DNA from: Siphonodentalium dalli
Taxonomy: Eukaryota; Mollusca; Scaphopoda; Gadilida; Siphonodentaliidae
Length of the DNA stretch: 64,000 nucleotides
Direction of reading: 5' to 3'
Assembly (NCBI GenBank): GCA_032622095.1
Contig: CP136068.1
Coordinates: 2,209,314-2,273,313 of the forward strand
A model generated the notes under the pieces. That model made no database searches. It was not told the origin of the DNA and was given only the letters and a program-made list of their open reading frames with translations. The translations under genes and the position numbers were made by a program. This document shows, one piece after another, positions 45,865-58,286 of this stretch. Every line of letters begins with the position of its first letter. Positions within the stretch are counted from its first letter, which is position 1.

Positions 45865-47229
45865 ATGGCAACAAACCAAAACAATTCTCGTTTCGAATCA
45901 ATAAACACAGAAGAATTCGTAGAAGCGATGGAAAATAAAAACACGCTGAGGAAGACATCTTCTCATCTGAAATTACTGTATCAGTTTTTTATTGAAAGAC
46001 ACGATGAACATCGCAAAATTCAGGATATTCCCCAGGTAGAATTGAACAAATATCTCGCATAGTTCGTAATAAATGTCCGAAAAGCTGACGGCACGGAATA
46101 TGAGCCAAGCTACTTGCGTGGAATGATCGGAACTTCGGAAGCTTCGATCGTCAACTGAAACGCCACAGGTATGGTTCACAAATTATGTCATCGGAAAGTT
46201 ATGCCTTTTTCGATACCAGAGAAGCCCTCCGTGTGAAGCAGAGAGATCTGAGATCGCAAGGAAAGGGTTCAAAACCAAAAAAAGCAGATCCGCTTACAGA
46301 TGATGATATAGACATGTTGTATTCAAGTGGGCAGCTGGGAAAATCTTCTCCAACCTCTATTCTGAATATGATGTGGTTTCAGAACACATTGCATTTTGGT
46401 ATCCGATGGGGCTCCGAAGAATACCGGCGTATATGTTGGGGTGACATTTCCCTTAAAATGGATACTGAGGCAAATTTACTATATCTGGAATATCGAGAAA
46501 GAACAACAAAAACCAGGACGGGTGACGAGTCGGAGTGACGACATAAATGATACCCGGATTTGTCCTCTTATGATGTATGAAACACCAGCAAACAAGGATC
46601 GGTGCCCCATAGAAATGTATCTTCTCTTTGAATCAATGAGACCAACAAACTACAGTCAAAATGATGACCGGTTCTACGTGGCAGTGGTTACAAATAATCA
46701 ATTCCCCGCTGAAAAGGATAGATGGTTCTTGAAAGGTTCAGTAGGAAAAAACAAACTCGAGGGAATAATGAACAAGATGGAAATACAAGCTGACTTACCT
46801 GGTGCGAAAACGGATGAACAAAATATCAGTAATTCCAGTGTCAGAAAAACACTCGTCCAGAAAATGTCCGACAACAATGTCCCTGATTCCCTGAAAGTCT
46901 ACGTTACAGGGCATAAAAACACAGATTCCCTGAATAACTACAGGCAGCTTAACACAACACAGAAAAGAGCGATATCTGGTATATTATCCAGCAATAAGAA
47001 TCAAAGCAACAGTTTGGTGCCAACATTTCCTCTTCCTGCTCCTTCGAACATTTATCCAGTTCCACAGATCATTGGAAACACACATTCAACTATTTGCACA
47101 CAAGAAACCTCCAACAAAAGTTTATTAGCTGGCGCGGAGTTGAACAAATGCACAATAAACATATACACGTGTGACCATTCTCAACCGAAGAGAAGGCGAA
47201 TTCTTCAAATTGAATCAGAAAGTGAATGA
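45865..47229 (+). pseudogene. Crypton-like tyrosine recombinase (DUF3504), decayed
   Basis: Consecutive frames encode a KIAA1958/ZMYM-like recombinase. N-terminal part: 45865 onward, FVEAMENKNT...LNKYLA, stops at 46060 and 46156. Core: 46185-46538, LTDDDIDMLYSSGQ and HFGIRWGSEEY (catalytic Arg region). C-terminal core: frame shifted at about 46520, to 47229. The latter has NSSVRKT (second Arg box, with Asn-Ser at the usual His), VTGHKN and SLNNYRQ with the nucleophilic Tyr. Two stops and two frame shifts make it a relic. The C-terminal ~90 residues are unconserved, with a basic KRRR segment. Confidence 0.85.
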
Positions 47230-47367
47230 ACTTTTCAAGTGTAAAATCAAAACAAAGATGACGCTTCACGCCGTAACATGCCAAATCCCAGATGTACGGT
47301 TTAAGTTTTGTTGAACGGCTATAAAACAAAACATCACAACGATGCTCCTGGTGTGGGAGAAAAATGA

Positions 47368-47514
47368 TCCATCATGACCCGGGGTTTGGGAATGGAAAAA
47401 TCTCACCCTCGGGGCCAGATATTTGGACCGGACACTCGGCAAGCCTCGTGTCCGGCCCAAATATCTGGCCCCTCGGGTGAGATTTTTCCACCCCACACCC
47501 GGGTCATGATGGAT
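47368..47514. mobile_element. Perfect-looking 147-bp hairpin MITE
   Basis: The arms ATCCATCATGACCCG.GG...AAAAATCTCACCC.CGGGGCCAGATATTTGG and inverse are ~67 bp each, with a very short loop (about 47439-47447). It lies 139 bp downstream of the Crypton relic. No target duplication is evident beyond the symmetric ATCC/GGAT ends. Confidence 0.8.
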
Positions 47515-48419
47515 AATATTAGTCTCACTTTAATATTCAGGGCTGAAGCTATCCCATCGTTCATCGAGGTCATCACGTGATATACATAATCTGACAGTAG
47601 ATAACGTAATACACATATGACGTACGTACACTATACACCTATTGCGAACGTACACCGAGATTGCATCACCTCCCTTTAATATTCACCTACGTGTGTGCCT
47701 CTCGTCTCTCTAACATTCACAAACAGTGCATTGTCTCACTTTAACGTAATATGAATTATTACAACCCGTTAGAAACATAATTCAGGACGAGGCTCACCAT
47801 CGTTCATCGCGAGTGCATTGTCTCCCTTTAATATTCAGGCGTAACTGTCAGAGACGCGCTGTTTACCTTTCAATCACAATATGTTGATACCTATTCGAAT
47901 GACTGGGTAAATTGGCCTGTTCTTAATTACCCTAATAATTTGTACTCTGGTAGGGGTGTACGGGCTTTTGCTTAGGTCCGGATATGGTAAACGTAAAGAG
48001 GGTTATTTGTTACTGTTATCCTGATATGGAAATAATAAAGAGCGTTTATATCAATTTTGTGTGATTAACCGATAGAATTGCGCTGCGTTATGTAAACAGA
48101 AGCACAACTTCTGTAGCATGCGCAGTCTCTTGTTTAAGCACACCAGCGTACGTCTTGACAACACTATACTATTTATGCGCTGATTATGTCTGACCAATGA
48201 GCGGAACTATATATATTACGGTGTTCCTTCTGTTGATGGCGATTTGAACAAATATAAATATTTCTGCAACGAACTCCATCCGTGCCTTTAATGTATACTT
48301 ACGTTTGGCACCCGTAGGGAGCTTGTGAGTGAATCATTATGCAAACATATAGCACTTAAGCTGAACCATTATACACACCTATAGTACTTCAACTGAACCA
48401 TTATGTAAAATGTGAACCG
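47515..48419. other. No gene; degenerate repeat then unique sequence
   Basis: The first ~330 bp hold the 'ctccctttaatattcac' repeats also seen at 45010-45265. The rest is AT-rich without recognised features. Confidence 0.4.
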
Positions 48420-48790
48420 TTGACGGACGGTGTTTGAGTACTCGCAGAATATGTCTTTCAGTACTCACAGTATCGGTGCCATTGGCGATTTATAATTTTG
48501 AGTCCTCATAACTTCGGAACCGTAAATTTGAATGTTCTTGGACGGTCTTTGAGCACTTCAAGTGTCGGTGCCATTGCAGGTTTATCATTTTAAAGTCCTC
48601 ATAGCTTCAAAACCGTAAATTTGAATGTACTTGGATGGTCTTTGAGCACTTCCATGATCGGTGCCATTCTAAACCCCCCCCCCCATTCATAGCTTCGGAA
48701 CCGTAAATTTGAATGTTCTTGGACGTTCTTTGAGCACTCGCAGGATCGGTGCCTTTGCCGATATATCATTTTAGAGTCCACTTAACTTCG
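48420..48790. repeat. Tandem repeat, ~118 bp x 3-4
   Basis: Units contain GACGGTCTTTGAGCACT, ATCGGTGCCATT, 'agtcctcat' and AACCGTAAATTTGAATGTTC. They grade into the right arm of the large inverted repeat. Confidence 0.8.
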
Positions 48791-48794
48791 TAAC

Positions 48795-49130
48795 CGTAAC
48801 TTTGAATGGTCTTGGAGGGTCTTTGAGCACTCGCAGGATCGGTGCCAATAGACGCCAATAGGGACTTACCGGTCCCTTATGAGGCCAAACCCACCTCTCG
48901 TGGACGGTCTTTGGGTACTCGCAGTATCGGTGCCATTGTACCCCCTCCCAAAATATATTTAAAACATTCTCCCAGTAAGCGGTGCCAAACTTGGAGTCTT
49001 GGAACCATATGGACCTTTCTTGGAAGCGTAACTTTGGAACTTTCTTGGACGGTCTTAGAGTAATGCCAGGATGATGCCATGATAGGTGCCAATAGCCAGC
49101 CCTTTGATGTTTACTGTTATGCCCCCAAAC
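48795..49130. repeat. Right arm of the inverted repeat around the Crypton relic
   Basis: Inverse complement of 44685-45005 with moderate divergence, for example CCAATAGCCAGCCCTTTGAT, ACATTCTCCCAGTAAGCGGT and CCCACCTCTCGTGGACGGTC. Confidence 0.8.
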
Positions 49131-49317
49131 ATATATTTTCATGTTCTTGATAATGGTGATTTTGCAGACCTTTATTTGGTTTAGTACGAAGCTTTGAGTC
49201 CCTTTAACGCACAAACACAACAAACCAACCCTGTAATTCGCACAGGTGTACTTACAGGTAAACAAATATCACACCTGAGAACAATGATATCGAGTACTTT
49301 ATAAATGGATTAATGCC

Positions 49318-49610
49318 CAATTCAGCCACAATGTTTGACGCAGATGTTTTAAACTCTCAAGGGACTTTGTATTTTATAACTTCTTCCAGGTTCGCAAGGA
49401 TTCAATTTGTTATTCAGAAACACTATGCGTATATTTTGTTTATGCCACGATTACAATGCGATGGATAAACACTTTTTCGTTCAAATTGTATGGAGAAAGT
49501 TTAATCTACTCTGCGAAGTTTATGCCACGATCTTCACAATGCGATGGATAAACACTTTTCCGTTCAAATTGTATGGAGAAAGTTTAATCCACTATGCGAA
49601 GTTTAATCAA
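49318..49610. repeat. Repeat region with a 79-bp x 2 tandem duplication
   Basis: About 49435-49605 has two copies of TATGCCACGAT..ACAATGCG plus 'atggataaacacttttc(c/g)gtt'. The preceding stretch (GTTTGACGCAG and CTCTCAAGGGACTTTGT) recurs at about 50818-50900, on the other side of the foldback and MITE. Confidence 0.7.
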
Positions 49611-49855
49611 CAGTAAGCACGTTTAATCAACAGGTGGGAGAGGGGGGTACCCATAAGTGAGTCAGGACTTGTCATCCAATCCCATTGTCTGTATAAACAA
49701 TGTTTGTGTCATATATAATGTGTTACATAAATTAGACAAATAAATATGTTTAAACTAACAGGTGGCTTTATTTTATAGTAAGATAGGCGATCGTGGTATA
49801 AAATTATATATTGTACAGGAACAGCATGGCCATGGTTGGTAGTCTTACTGCTGCC

Positions 49856-50312
49856 CCTTAGTATAGCTGAATAGGTCATTGTCGCATGATTTCTGTCAAA
49901 AAGACACCCATGATCTCTTAAACTGTCAAAAAGACACACAGGATCTCGTAAACTGTCAAAAAGACACCAGGATCTCAAGGTCTCGCCAAACAACGGGAAT
50001 TTTGTTTAGTCGTCTGCTATTAATATTATGATAATTATTTGTTTGTGATCTGAGTGAAATATCAACGAAATTTAATTCGGCTTTGAGTCTGACGTATACA
50101 GCGCAATTCCGCATCCTTGATAGTTGGACCAATATTAATAGCAGACGACTAAACAAAATTCCCGTTGTTTGGTGAGATATGAGATCCTGGGTGTCTTTTT
50201 GACAGTTTAAGAGATCCTGTGTGTCTTTTTGACAGTTTAAGAGATCCTGGGTGTCTTTTTGCCAGAAACCATGCGACAATGACATATTCAGCCTTAGTAT
50301 ACCTAAGGATAA
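49856..50312. mobile_element. Foldback with iterated arms (~457 bp)
   Basis: The left arm reads CCTTAGTATA.CTGAATA, CATTGTCGCATG and three ~30-bp units of GTCAAAAAGACAC..GATCTC. The right arm is the inverse, also with three units (GTGTCTTTTTGACAG). The inner AACAACGGGAATTTTGTTTA and 'agtcgtctgctattaatatt' blocks also pair. The ~80-bp centre is unique. Confidence 0.85.
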
Positions 50313-50393
50313 TTATATAGATGGCGGCATGAATATATCTGCTCGAATGCAGTATACAATCTGTACCAGACTTTAGCAAACGGCAGCAGTTAA

Positions 50394-50717
50394 CCCTTTA
50401 CCCAACAAACCGGCCAAAACCGGCCAAATAAAGCTTCAACAGCCTAAAATATCTTCGGTCTGTCTCAATAGAACCATACAAATATGGATATCATTGGAAC
50501 CGGCTCCTTGACCACATTGTGATAGTTATACAGATATGCCCTGTGCCAATGCATTTTTTTTTAACACTTTTTACCATTTTTTCTTACATTCTTTAACAAT
50601 TTTATAATTTTTAATGTGTTAAGCCAATGCATTCTCTTATATATGCGAGGCGACCTATGGTCGACTCGCATATATAAGAGAATGCATTGGCACAATGCCG
50701 TTCTGTTGGGTAAAGGG
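50394..50717. mobile_element. piggyBac-like double-hairpin MITE, copy 2 (324 bp)
   Basis: TTAA is at 50390-50393 and 50718-50721. The termini CCCTTTACCCAACA are inverted. The right 66-bp hairpin (about 50627-50693) is intact. Most of the left hairpin has been deleted at about 50555. Confidence 0.85.
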
Positions 50718-51163
50718 TTAAGGAAACAAATAACTAGAGTTTCTACAGTTTAGTTTCTACAGTTTTACAGTTTAGGGCTATGTAAATATAAATCGATTAA
50801 CGACAAATTCCGCCACACTGTTTGACGCAGTTCAAATGTTATAAACTCTCAAGGGACTTTGTCTAATGTCGTATTTTATAACTTCTTCCGGGTTCGCAAT
50901 TTGATTCCTTGTCTTAATTTACTGAATGGATAATTTAGTCGTTCCTTTTCTGAGTTTTTGTTGTGTGTTTAAAACATCGCGATTTCTTTGTGCCGCTTTA
51001 GATATCGTGCTTTCTGTTTATCGCTTTAAATATCGCGCTTTCATTGTATCGCTTTGTTCTCGTTTCGATGCGTATGTACGTCGTCCTTCTTTGTTGTTAT
51101 TTGGTGGATAACGGAGACAGAATCCCTAGAATGAAAAACAACCATAATGGAGTGTTATTTTAA

Positions 51164-51425
51164 CCCTGTGCCAATGCATACTCTTATATATGCGAGTCGA
51201 CCATAGGTCGCCTCGCATATATAAGAGAATGCATTGGCCTAACAAATTTTATATTATTTTTTATAATTGTTCATTTTATAATTTTTTCTCACATTTGTTA
51301 TCAATTTTTATCATTTTTTTTTTAACATTCTTCAACAATTTTTATAAATTTTTTTATACATTCTTTAACAATTTCATCATTTTTATAATTTATTCTTAAA
51401 TTTGTTAGGCCAATACATATAGAAT
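51164..51425. mobile_element. piggyBac-like MITE remnant with one intact hairpin
   Basis: TTAACCCTG at 51160 runs directly into the 66-bp hairpin (about 51171-51238), then an AT-rich spacer and a broken half hairpin (GGCCAATACATA) near 51417. The right TIR is missing. A separate half hairpin, TATGCATTGGCAC, lies near 51975. Confidence 0.6.
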
Positions 51426-51429
51426 ATGT

Positions 51430-52840
51430 AGCTAGTGTCGTCGCTTAAAATGTTTATGTCCGTGAGGGGGATTTGAGCATCTATTGGGCGAGGCTCTGCA
51501 TGCATTTTGTGCGGTAAATCTGTCATTTTCCTCAGTTTTACATTCGTTACTTCGATGACGCCCTTACATTTATTAGGTCAAGCAAACCAATTAGCATTCA
51601 TGACGTGGGAAAACCGGAGTGCAGCTTAGAGCGAAATAGTTCGTTGGCATTTTTACATTTATTATAAGCAGCCTTGTTCTGATGATTTACAGATGCTTTA
51701 GAGCTAAAACATATATCATTTTACTAATTATTTAAATGAATTATACACGATAAAAACGTTCTGAAATCACAATGACGTCATTAATGCCGATTGACGTCCC
51801 TAGTTACCTGCACAATTTGCATATCAAATTACGTCATAAACGTAGTACTAACCTAATAAAGCTACGTTGACCTAATAAAGCTACATTGACGTAATAAACG
51901 TAACGTTTATTAGGCAGGCTTTATATAGTCAATAGACGCAGTGAGCGGTGGATAAATAAGAGTATACTCTTGTATGCATTGGCACACTCCTTGGTGGAAC
52001 CCCCAGACGCTCTGGTGACTGTTGTCTGCTTGGGTCTCTGTGGGGATCCATACAGGGGTTTTACATATGGTTATTCTGAGAATCGTTTACAGGTGGATAA
52101 CGGAGACAGCATCCCCGGAATGAATAGCAACCTTACTTGGTTATTATTCATCATAGTGTTACCGCCCATTGATAGGGACCTTACTTGGTTATTATATCGG
52201 TACATAAAGTTAGTACAACAATACACGCATTACAATTACATTCGACAAGACGCGGACAGACTTTAAACTATTTCTTCATCCATTATGGCTATTGGTTTTG
52301 TGAAACCTATTCTGAAAATCCTCAATTCATGCTATCGTGGAGAAACTATACCAATTCGACGTCTTAATCTTTTGTTATGAATGATGCCACAAATCTACGG
52401 TAATAATAACGATATACAGACAGATCGATGTGGACTTTCTATGTATGCACACCATTTCTGATAATATACATTCTCGCTCAGTTTAGGTATTATTTATTTT
52501 ACCATTATCTTTTTCTGGCGGAATTTATACAATGAACACTATCAGCATAATTCAAAGGAGGAAGTACGATTTAGCTCATTCAAATGTACCGTTCTATCTT
52601 ATTCAAATATTTCTTAATCCATTGAGGCAATAGGGGTTTGTGCATCATTCTGAGAATCCGTTTTAAAGGTAGACAGAACATAAAATAGCCGCGTCTTGAT
52701 CGAACACTAATATACGGACTTTCTGTGGATGTCCTTCTTCTGAGAACATACATTCTTATTTGTATCTATAGGAATTGTTTTAACCACCATTATCTTTCTC
52801 TTTGGGAATATTCCAATGAAGAATATCAATACAATTCAAA
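51430..52840. other. No gene recognised
   Basis: Includes a small palindrome TAATAAACGTAACGTTTATTA near 51892. Otherwise AT-rich; the frame at 51970-52266 has no recognised domain. Confidence 0.35.
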
Positions 52841-52844
52841 TGAG

Positions 52845-52990
52845 GAAGTAAATATACGCCTCAGCGTGATACAACTCATATGAGGAAGTAAATATACGCC
52901 TCAGCGTGATACAACTCAAACGAGGAAGTAAATATACACCTCAGCTTATTACAACTCAAATGAGGAAGTAAATATACACCTCAGCTTAAT
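52845..52990. repeat. Tandem repeat, ~40 bp x 4
   Basis: Units read 'caactca(a/t)a(t/c)gaggaag' then TAAATATAC(G/A)CCTCAGC. Confidence 0.9.
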
Positions 52991-53194
52991 CAGATACCGG
53001 GGTATGATTTCCGTCCGATCTAAAACGTTTTGGGACACCCGTTAATTACGTTGTGTGATTTTCGCAGTTTTTGGACAAGGAGCAGGTATATTCAACAAGC
53101 AACAATCCGTGAGCACAAATAGATACTGGACCTCAACAACAATGACAGCTCTGATTGCAAAGTTATTCACTAAACATTATAGTAGCTACATTAA

Positions 53195-54103
53195 CCCTTT
53201 ACCCAACAGGAGGGCCCTGTGCCAATGCATTCTCTTATATATGCGAGTCGACCATAGGTCGCCTCGCATAAATAAGAGAATGCATTGGCTTAACACATTA
53301 AAAATTATAAAATTGTTAAAGGGGTACTGTACCCAAGATGTTATTGTTGGTTTCTATAATCCCCGAGTCGGAGAATAAGGTAACAACTTTTCCATTTTTT
53401 GAAAGTCTGTTGAGTACGAAGTATTGTTACGGATGGCAAATTTACCGGAATGCAAAAATACAAATTGTCGTTGTCGAGTAATTTTTGTACAGTTTTCAAC
53501 CAAATGAATCAAATAAACATTATATTATATGCTTAGCAGTCCCATATACTCATTTAAGTTAGTGTATGGTCACTAGTCAATGAGTGGCTTGGGTTTTCTC
53601 CCCGTATAAGCATAATGTTTCAAACGATCGTGTGTGCAATTGTTTTATTAATCCAGTATCCCTCAATTATAATTTGATTACGTTTTGTACACGGAAATTC
53701 CAATTTTAAGAGACGCCATTTTATGGCTGGAGCCATAAAATCAATTTATATTAAATTATTAACTTTTAAATTATTAAATTTTAAGATAGCCTATTAACCT
53801 GAGCGTTTACAGAATACATCTTCGACTCAAATTACTTATATTTCTATATAGTATCGATAATAGATCGTTGTTATCACCGGGAATTTATTGAAAATGGCGT
53901 ACAGTACCCCTTTAAAGAATGTAAGAAAAAATGGTAAAAAGTGTTAAAAAAAGTTTTTTTTTAGGCCAATGCATTCTCTTATATATGCGAGGCGACCTAT
54001 GGTCGACTCGCATATATAAGAGAATGCATTGGCACAGACCGAAGATATTTTAGGCTGTTGAAGCTTTATTTGGCCGGTTTTGGCCGGTTTGTTGGGTAAA
54101 GGA
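53195..54103. mobile_element. piggyBac-like double-hairpin MITE, copy 3, split by another MITE
   Basis: TTAA is at 53191-53194 and 54104-54107, with termini CCCTTTACCCAACA and near-inverse. Both 66-bp hairpins are present (about 53218-53288 and 53966-54032). It is in reverse orientation to copies 1 and 2. The 592-bp insertion at 53320-53911 lies in the AT-rich spacer. The interrupted sequence TTGTTAAAGAATG can be read intact in inverse form in copies 1 and 2. Confidence 0.85.
53320..53911 (-). mobile_element. TTAA-flanked MITE with AGGGGTACTGTAC ends, copy 2
   Basis: TTAA is at 53316-53319 and 53912-53915, with termini AGGGGTACTGTAC (53320 onward) and inverse. The host MITE copies without it contain a single TTAA at the same point, which proves the duplication. 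Same family as 30799-31444, in inverse orientation. Confidence 0.9.
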
Positions 54104-54177
54104 TTAATATATGCGAGCATCGCGTGCATATAAAATGAATACATTATTATTTGGCCTAACAATATTTACATTGACCA

Positions 54178-54255
54178 TGTAAACCAGTGCATTCTCTTAT
54201 ATATGCTAGGCTCCCTATGGGAGACTCGAATATATACGAGAATGCACAGGCACAG
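54178..54255. repeat. Diverged hairpin related to the 66-bp hairpin
   Basis: CAGTGCATTCTCTTATATAT...GGCTCCCTATGGGAG...GAGAATGCACAGG forms a hairpin like those in the piggyBac-like MITEs, with a different tip. No intact terminal repeats nearby. Confidence 0.6.
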
Positions 54256-54259
54256 GATC

Positions 54260-57200
54260 TTTAAAGCTGCACCAGTGCATCCCCCGTCATGAAATGGTTA
54301 AGATGAAAGTACCTTATTCAAATGTACTTTTACCTCACCGAAGTATAAACTGAGACAATTTTTGTTGCCGAATTTTGCGTTTTAGATATGTCCTGATTGC
54401 CCGAACCAACCGTCCGCTAATACCCAGAATCGTAGTAACTTGATCTTTTTTTTGCATCACTGATCACTGCACTGAATAGAAGAATATTTCATCAGGTTTG
54501 CTTCAGGAACCAGTCTATTCAGTTCCCATCTACATTTCAATGTTAACATCCATGACAAAATTCATGATGATCCGACCAAAGGTACGACCTGTAGCCCGTG
54601 CCAAAGAGTAAAATCCAAGATGGATGGTGGCGGCTACAACAAGAAACGTAAACGTTAACAAACAGACACAAGAATCACAACAAAAACGAGAGACAGACGA
54701 CAGTTTATAACTTTAGATGGCATTATTCATTAACTAAGCATTATAGTATTATTACGATGAAAATATATTATTCAAATTTATTTTATTATCCACGAAGTAC
54801 AAACTAAGGCAGCATTACACGATTTAACTGGTTGTAGCGGCTGACAATTTAAAAATAAGTATCTGGGGGGGGGGGGGGTCATAACAGCCAGTGTGGCCTG
54901 AGGGACATTACTGGTTTAAAAGTTTAATAATTTTTCTAAACTGGGAAAGTTCACAAAACAAGTGAAAAATTTGGATACGTTACACGATTTTCGTATTCAG
55001 TGAAGGCCAACTATTTGGTTTAGAAAAATAGCCCGATATATCTCCCCTGAATTCTGTCATCTGGGCTTGCAAGAATTTTTTTTATAGTGATGCGATACCT
55101 TTTTTTTTCTATTTCAACTATTTTCAGTTCTGACATAGCTCTATTTGGTGGAAGAAGCTTACTTACTGATATTCTCTCTGTCATGGTCTGTTTTTGTGTT
55201 GAACATGGTAAATTTGGGTAATTTTAAGCGTTTTGTGTGTGCAAACCAAGTGGCATAACTCTTGACAAATTGTACGAAGAAGCTGAAGTACGGACATTTG
55301 ATTACACATAACATTTCTCTCGAAAATAAAATATGCTTCATGTGACCTATACCAAAGAAAATGGCTAAGCATAGATTTGGAGTACAGTACCCCTCCCAGG
55401 TTGGCCAAAATTACTGGTTATTCCAGGGGGGGGGGGGTCTGCAAAAAAATTCCGTATATAGGGCCGGGGTGGGTGGGTGGTCCAGAGGCGGAAAAAATGG
55501 TGCTTGTAATTTTTTTCCAAAATGAGTTTTTTTCAAACAATTTACAAGTACTGATCATGTAATGTTGTTTGTAAGCATGTTAGTACCATGCTTGTTGGTA
55601 TAGGCAGCTAAAGTGACTCTTTAGACTCAGATTTAGCAACATTCTGGATTTCACAGTATCCCGGACCACTTCACAGTGGACCACCGTATTTGCGTTCAGG
55701 AAACTTATGATCAACGGAAGAAATATTTAGTAACAAAATTAATATATTACCCAGTTGTATTATCTGAATAAAAGTAATAAAACCAAAAAAATATATCACA
55801 AATTGGATACTACATGGTGAATACTCAATGATGACTACTAGTAGATATCATGAACCTGATTGTTGCATAACATGAAATTGAAAAGGGTATCTCATAAATT
55901 GAAATAAAATGTCTGAAATACTGTCTTGTTCTGACATGTAATCAAATTCATTCCTTCTGGTTATTTCTCATCTTGAATGATTGCTAGTAATGTTAATTTG
56001 CAACAATTATCCAAATAAAACTGAATTGGTTATGATGAATGACATTGCTGTTTAGTGCTCAGACAATCCCAATTGAAGGTGACGCTATTCTCATTGAATT
56101 TCCGAACTTTATCTGGGAGCTTTAATGCTCAACAAGACGAAACTAAAATACTAATTGTATACTGTTATCACTTACAAATAGATGAACTGAAATACTGTGA
56201 TGCATTCAGATGCATTGAGAAATGACATTCAATTCTTCATTCTGGTATATCACCATACCAAACCACATCAAAATTTGACAACCGACACTTAACTTATATT
56301 GCAAAAACTTTGTATGGACTGAATTTCATAAAGTCTAACAGGGCCCATAACTCTGGTAGGCATTGGTGGTCACAACCCGCGATATTATGCATATTCGTCC
56401 CCCATTTCTGGTCCGTCACCATGCCATAGGGCAGCAAATATGACAACTGACTCTTGAGTTAAAATTCAAAATGTTTGTACGGACAGACGGCTCGAGACAT
56501 CAACTATATACCCGCCGACTAATATCGGGCAGTATAATAACCATATATCTATGTGTATACCTAACCAAAAAACAATTTCCCTCCCCACCCCATCCCGTTG
56601 GATAAGACTAAAGAGTTCATGCACATATAATTGTGGAACCCCTGACCTGTTTACCACTATTTACACTGGCCAGTGTTCTCTGTCAGACACACTCGATATA
56701 TTAAGGCTATAATGGGGTCTAGGGCAATTTGTGACATATTGTGTACCTATATACACAATGCTTAATTAATATTGTTGTTAGATACTGAAAACACCAGGAA
56801 ACACATGGAAATACAGTATATTTTTCGTTTTTCTGACCAATTAGTAAGGCAGTTAACACAGTTATTGAAGAACGGCTAAAAAAAACCCTCTGAAATGCTG
56901 ATAAAAACATGAGAAACGGGGGGGTGGGTCCCCAAAATTTTGGAGGAAAAAAATATTTTTTTTGCAAAAATGGGGTGGTGGGTCCATCGAGGTCGGAAAA
57001 AAACTTTTTGGGCCCTATTTCAGGGGGGGGGGGGGTGAACAAAATAATTCCGGCACGTATGCCGGGGTGGGTGGGTGGTCAAAGCCACCAACAAGCAATT
57101 TTTTCCGCAACTAAGAAAAATAATTCCTGCTTGTTTTTTAGTGTTTTGGCAATGAGTTTGGCTTCAAAACCACTTTGAATGAGAGAAATAATGTAATTCT

Positions 57201-58286
57201 AACTGGTAAACTGACTGCAGGCAGTTATCGTGTTGTATTTTGTTGCAAATTTTGAAATCCAAGATGGCCGCTGGCGGCCATGTTTTTTTGGCCGAATGAC
57301 TTCAAAATGACTCATTCCTATTTACATGTCCATGTTAACATCCATGATAAATAGTATGCACAGAAGTTCATATACAGCTGTTTACAGTGAATTTCCCCCC
57401 GCAAATCCCTGTTTTAGTGTTAAAAGGGGGGGGGGGGTGTCAAAAAATGGTCAGAAAAAACTGCCGAAAACGGAAAAAAATTTGGCGGTGGGGGTGGGTG
57501 GGTACAAAAAATGATCGAAAGGGAAAAAATGCCATACGTGCCTGAATTTTTTTTCCGACCCCCCCCCTGGTTTTTCTATATTTCTACCTATGCCAGTTCT
57601 TACCGGCTGCTCCGAATTTCGCACATTATAGACTGGTTCTTTCCCTGATTGAACACACCACCAGGTTCGTTGCAACATTACGCTTTTTGCGTCACTGAGA
57701 ACCACAAGTATATCGACGATATGTACAAACATCCGTTTCTTTGGTTACAATTGACGTCATCATATTGATCATATTTCCCTGTATACCCCACACTTCTATT
57801 GAGGAAATATCCCAGTGAACAATAATGATACAACCGTCCGTCTGATCTAAAACGCTCTGAGAACAACGGCGGCTACTGTTTGTTTCTGATTTAAAAAATA
57901 TTCTACAGACACGGACAAGACATTCATGCTGCAACGTATGTTATTCGACGAAGCTCCGCCCCTTATGATTCTGCAGACACGGACAAAACAATGCTAATTC
58001 GTGCACCAACGTAATGTTATTCGACGAAGCTCCACCCCTTATGAAACTTTCTAATCGAAAACCCAATGTTACAGACATAACTTTCACAATGTGTAAATTA
58101 TTTGATCGGTGTTAACTGTATAATAACTACGTAATATTCGCTTATAGATATAAGAAATGTTAAATTCATGGACAGTTCATTGGATATTGAAGTCCACTTT
58201 ATGCTATCTGTTTTGACTGACTGTCGCTGAATTAAATTCAAACCAATTACTTAATCACAATACGTGTACATGGACATACAAACAAC
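54260..58286. other. No gene; G-run-bearing repeats
   Basis: No coding exon found. Several repeat pieces start with long G runs (about 54868, 55426, 57019, 57425) followed by 'aaaaaatt', and contain GGGGTGGGTGGGTGG. A C run at 57559-57568 is the inverse type. CAGGGGGGGG starts at 55422 and 57017, plus the inverse at 57569, may be hAT-like ends. A piece related to the 'ggcataactctgg' repeats lies at 56340. Confidence 0.4.
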
